Source of the DNA: Bacteroidota bacterium
GTDB lineage: Bacteria; Bacteroidota; Bacteroidia; Chitinophagales; Chitinophagaceae
Length of the DNA stretch: 64,000 bases
Assembly (NCBI GenBank): GCA_947457075.1
Contig: CANGUG010000003.1
Coordinates: 103,062 to 167,061, forward strand
Direction of reading: 5' to 3'
Shown: positions 61,545 through 64,000 of the stretch, in pieces
How the letters are laid out: every line of letters begins with the position of its first letter
How positions within the stretch are numbered: position 1 is the first letter of the stretch
Notes under the pieces: model-generated
Database searches by the model: none
What the model was told of the DNA's origin: nothing
The model's input: only the letters and a program-made list of their open reading frames with translations
Position numbers and translations under genes: made by a program

Positions 61545-63443
61545 ATGTTAGAATCATTTGAAAAAATTCCTGTAAAAATTTACAATAATCCTACTGAAGG
61601 ATCTAATGCATTGGCGGCTCAAATTGCCCAATTAATTCGCGAAAAACAAGCTAAGAATTTACCCTGTGTATTGGGAATGGCTACTGGGGCTACCCCCATC
61701 CTATTGTATAAGGAATTGGTAAGAATGCATAAAGAAGAAGGTTTAAGTTTTAAAAATGTGATTACCATTAATTTAGATGAATACTATCCTATTCCTAGAA
61801 ATGCCTATCAAAGCTATTGGAGTTTTATGCACCGTCATTTATTTGATCATGTGGACATTGACCCCAAAAATATTCACTTACCCAATTCAGAATGGAGCAA
61901 AGAGGAACTAAAAGAAAATTGTGTAGCTTATGAGCAAACCATTGAAAAAATTGGTGGTATTGATTTACAAGTATTGGGAATTGGAAAAAATGGACATATA
62001 GGATTTAACGAACCTGGCTCTAGCTTTCATTCAAAAACAAGGGTCATCCATTTAGACAACCAGACAAGGATGGCTAATTTATATGAATGGCATGATATGA
62101 ATAAAGTACCCCGCACAGCCATTACGGTGGGTATTAGTAGTATTATGAAAGCTAAAAAAATTGTTTTGTTGGCTTGGGGAAACAAAGCTGAAATTGTAGC
62201 AAAATCAGTGGAAGGCGATGTGACTGAACAAGTGCCAGCAAGTGTATTGCAAAATCATGACGACTGCACTTTTATCATTGATGAATATGCAGCAGCAGAA
62301 TTAACAAGAAATAAAGCTCCTTGGTTAACAGGTGCCAATGACTGGTCACCCAAAATGATAAAGAAAGCAGTAATTGAATTAGCCTTAAAATTAGATAAGA
62401 CAGTGTTGAGTTTAACGGCTGATGATTATAAAGAAAATAGTTTAGCCGATTTATTGGTGTTAAAAGAATCGGTGTACGATATCAATTTGCAAGTATTTTA
62501 TATGTTGCGTGACTCAATTACTGGATGGCCCGGAGGAAAGCCTAATGCAGTAATACCTGCACATCCTGAAAGAAGTACGCCAAGTGCAAAACGAGTAATG
62601 ATATTCTCTCCTCATCCCGATGACGATATTATTAGTATGGGTGGAACATTTATGCGCTTAAATGATCAAGGACATGAAGTTCATGTTGCTTACCAAACAA
62701 GTGGGAATATTGCGGTTACCGATGAATTCGTTACCCGATTTCTTGATTTTGCGGTTGGGTTTGAGGACTTATTTGGCATCGACAATAAAAAAAGTAATGA
62801 AATATTATCTGAAGCCCGTGCCTTTTTGGGAAGTAAGAAACCAGGAGAATTAGATACGCATGAAATTCGATCCATTAAAGGTTTAATCAGAAGATGTGAA
62901 GCAAAAGCAACCTGCCGATATGTTGGCATCGATGAACAGAACTATCATTTCATGAATTTGCCCTTTTATGAAACCGGTGCCATTGATAAAAAACCAATGG
63001 GTGAAGAAGATATTGCAATCACCATGGAATTACTTAGAAAAGTTAAACCTCATCAGGTTTATTGTGCAGGTGATTTAGCTGACCCACATGGCACCCATAA
63101 AGTATGTTTAGAAATTGTTTTTGAAAGTATGCGTCGATTAAAAGCAGCCGGTGACGAATGGGTTAATGATTGTTGGGTATGGTTGTATAAAGGCGCTTGG
63201 CAGGAATGGGATATTTCTGAAATAGAAATGGCGGTGCCAATGAGTCCAGACCAAGTGATGAAAAAACGTTTTGGCATATTCATTCATCAGTCTCAAAAAG
63301 ACAGTGTTCCATTCCAAGGTACCGATGCAAGGGAATTTTGGCAAAGGGCTGAAATACGCAACGCCAATACGGCTAATTTATATGCTCGATTAGGCCTTAC
63401 CAAATATGCAGCTATTGAGGCCTTTGTAAGATGGCATTACTAG
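61545..63443 (+). CDS. nagB: Glucosamine-6-phosphate deaminase fused to a PIG-L/LmbE-type deacetylase domain
   Basis: NagB half: ITINLDEYYPIPRNAYQSYWSFM, GIGKNGHIGFNEPGSSF; C-terminal half: MIFSPHPDDDIISMGGTFMRL ... DLADPHGTHKVCLEI. Confidence 0.92.
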   Translation: MLESFEKIPVKIYNNPTEGSNALAAQIAQLIREKQAKNLPCVLGMATGATPILLYKELVRMHKEEGLSFKNVITINLDEYYPIPRNAYQSYWSFMHRHLFDHVDIDPKNIHLPNSEWSKEELKENCVAYEQTIEKIGGIDLQVLGIGKNGHIGFNEPGSSFHSKTRVIHLDNQTRMANLYEWHDMNKVPRTAITVGISSIMKAKKIVLLAWGNKAEIVAKSVEGDVTEQVPASVLQNHDDCTFIIDEYAAAELTRNKAPWLTGANDWSPKMIKKAVIELALKLDKTVLSLTADDYKENSLADLLVLKESVYDINLQVFYMLRDSITGWPGGKPNAVIPAHPERSTPSAKRVMIFSPHPDDDIISMGGTFMRLNDQGHEVHVAYQTSGNIAVTDEFVTRFLDFAVGFEDLFGIDNKKSNEILSEARAFLGSKKPGELDTHEIRSIKGLIRRCEAKATCRYVGIDEQNYHFMNLPFYETGAIDKKPMGEEDIAITMELLRKVKPHQVYCAGDLADPHGTHKVCLEIVFESMRRLKAAGDEWVNDCWVWLYKGAWQEWDISEIEMAVPMSPDQVMKKRFGIFIHQSQKDSVPFQGTDAREFWQRAEIRNANTANLYARLGLTKYAAIEAFVRWHY

Positions 63444-63494
63444 TATTTAAAGTCCCTAAACCACTATAAATTAGCCAATTATTTGCCCAAATAC

Positions 63495-63525
63495 TTTGGA
63501 TAAATAGGAAATTGGGCTATATTTG
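63495..63525 (+). promoter_or_regulatory. Bacteroidota-type promoter of tRNA-Arg
   Basis: TTTG (63495-63498), N19, TATATTTG (63518-63525). Confidence 0.65.
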
Positions 63526-63557
63526 CACCCCTTTCTAGCCTAGCTAGAAAACGGAAT

Positions 63558-63631
63558 GGCCCCGTAGCTCAACTGAATAGAGTATTTGACTACGGATCAA
63601 AAGGTTTCAGGTTTGAATCCTGACGGGGTCA
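63558..63631 (+). tRNA. tRNA-Arg (anticodon ACG)
   Basis: Acceptor GGCCCCG/CGGGGTC, anticodon stem TTTGA/TCAAA with loop CTACGGA, T-arm TCAGG-TTTGAAT-CCTGA; no encoded CCA. Confidence 0.93.
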
Positions 63632-63633
63632 CA

Positions 63634-63662
63634 AAGCCCGCACGAACAGTGCGGGCTTTTTT
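63634..63662 (+). terminator. Terminator of tRNA-Arg
   Basis: AAAGCCCGCACGAACAGTGCGGGCTTTTTT. Confidence 0.87.
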
Positions 63663-63765
63663 ATTGCGAGAAGGCGTCAAGAGCTTGCTCTTGTAAGTCT
63701 TCGAGTAATAAAAAAGCAAAAACATCAACTCCGTTGATGTTTTAAAGGGCTTTGGGTACGACCAA

Positions 63766-64000
63766 TGCGAAAAGGATGCGACCGAAGGGAGCAATCCTAT
63801 TTAGTCATGACAACTGCGAAAAGGATGCGACCGAAGGGAGCAATCCTATTTAGTCATGACAACTGCGAAAAGGATGCGACCGAAGGGAGCAATCCTATTT
63901 AGTCATGACAACTGCGAAATGGATGCGACCGAAGGGAGCAATCCTATTTAGTCATGACAACTGCGAAATGGATGCGACCGAAGGGAGCAATCCTATTTAG
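63766..64000. repeat. 49-bp tandem repeat array (4 full units and a partial fifth, truncated by window end)
   Basis: TGCGAAAAGGATGCGACCGAAGGGAGCAATCCTATTTAGTCATGACAAC starting at 63766, 63815, 63864, 63913, 63962. Confidence 0.98.

Noticed and set aside
63766-64000. Possible CRISPR array
   Set aside because: Units are contiguous with no unique spacers, and no cas genes are present in the window.

Overview
The window is 64 kb of low-GC, gene-dense chromosome from a Bacteroidota member, probably Chitinophagaceae-like (inference from gene content, fused SecDF, and TAnnTTTG promoter motifs). About 57 protein-coding genes and 2 tRNA genes are supportable. Nearly all are housekeeping or metabolic: pgi (partial), dnaE, groESL, secDF, thrS-infC-rpmI-rplT, pfkA-pyk, a nagB fusion, mutS2-like, a complete arginine-to-putrescine route (speA, aguA, aguB), bacillithiol-linked genes (bshB1, bacilliredoxin), and a futalosine-pathway radical SAM enzyme. 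I found no CRISPR array, prophage, transposase, toxin-antitoxin or defence island, and no convincing new multi-gene system. The unexplained structure is mostly non-coding or repeat-like: (1) a 49-bp tandem hairpin array after tRNA-Arg that runs off the window end; (2) a 127-bp-period duplication with inverted copies of the tRNA-Ser 3' flank; (3) a hairpin motif shared by both post-tRNA loci; (4) an in-frame ASD-repeat insertion in L-serine dehydratase; (5) duplicated terminator cassettes; (6) several promoter motifs placed so close to start codons that leaderless mRNAs are predicted; (7) a putative independent promoter and structured leader for rpmI-rplT. All functional assignments are from reading the translated sequences; no database search was run.
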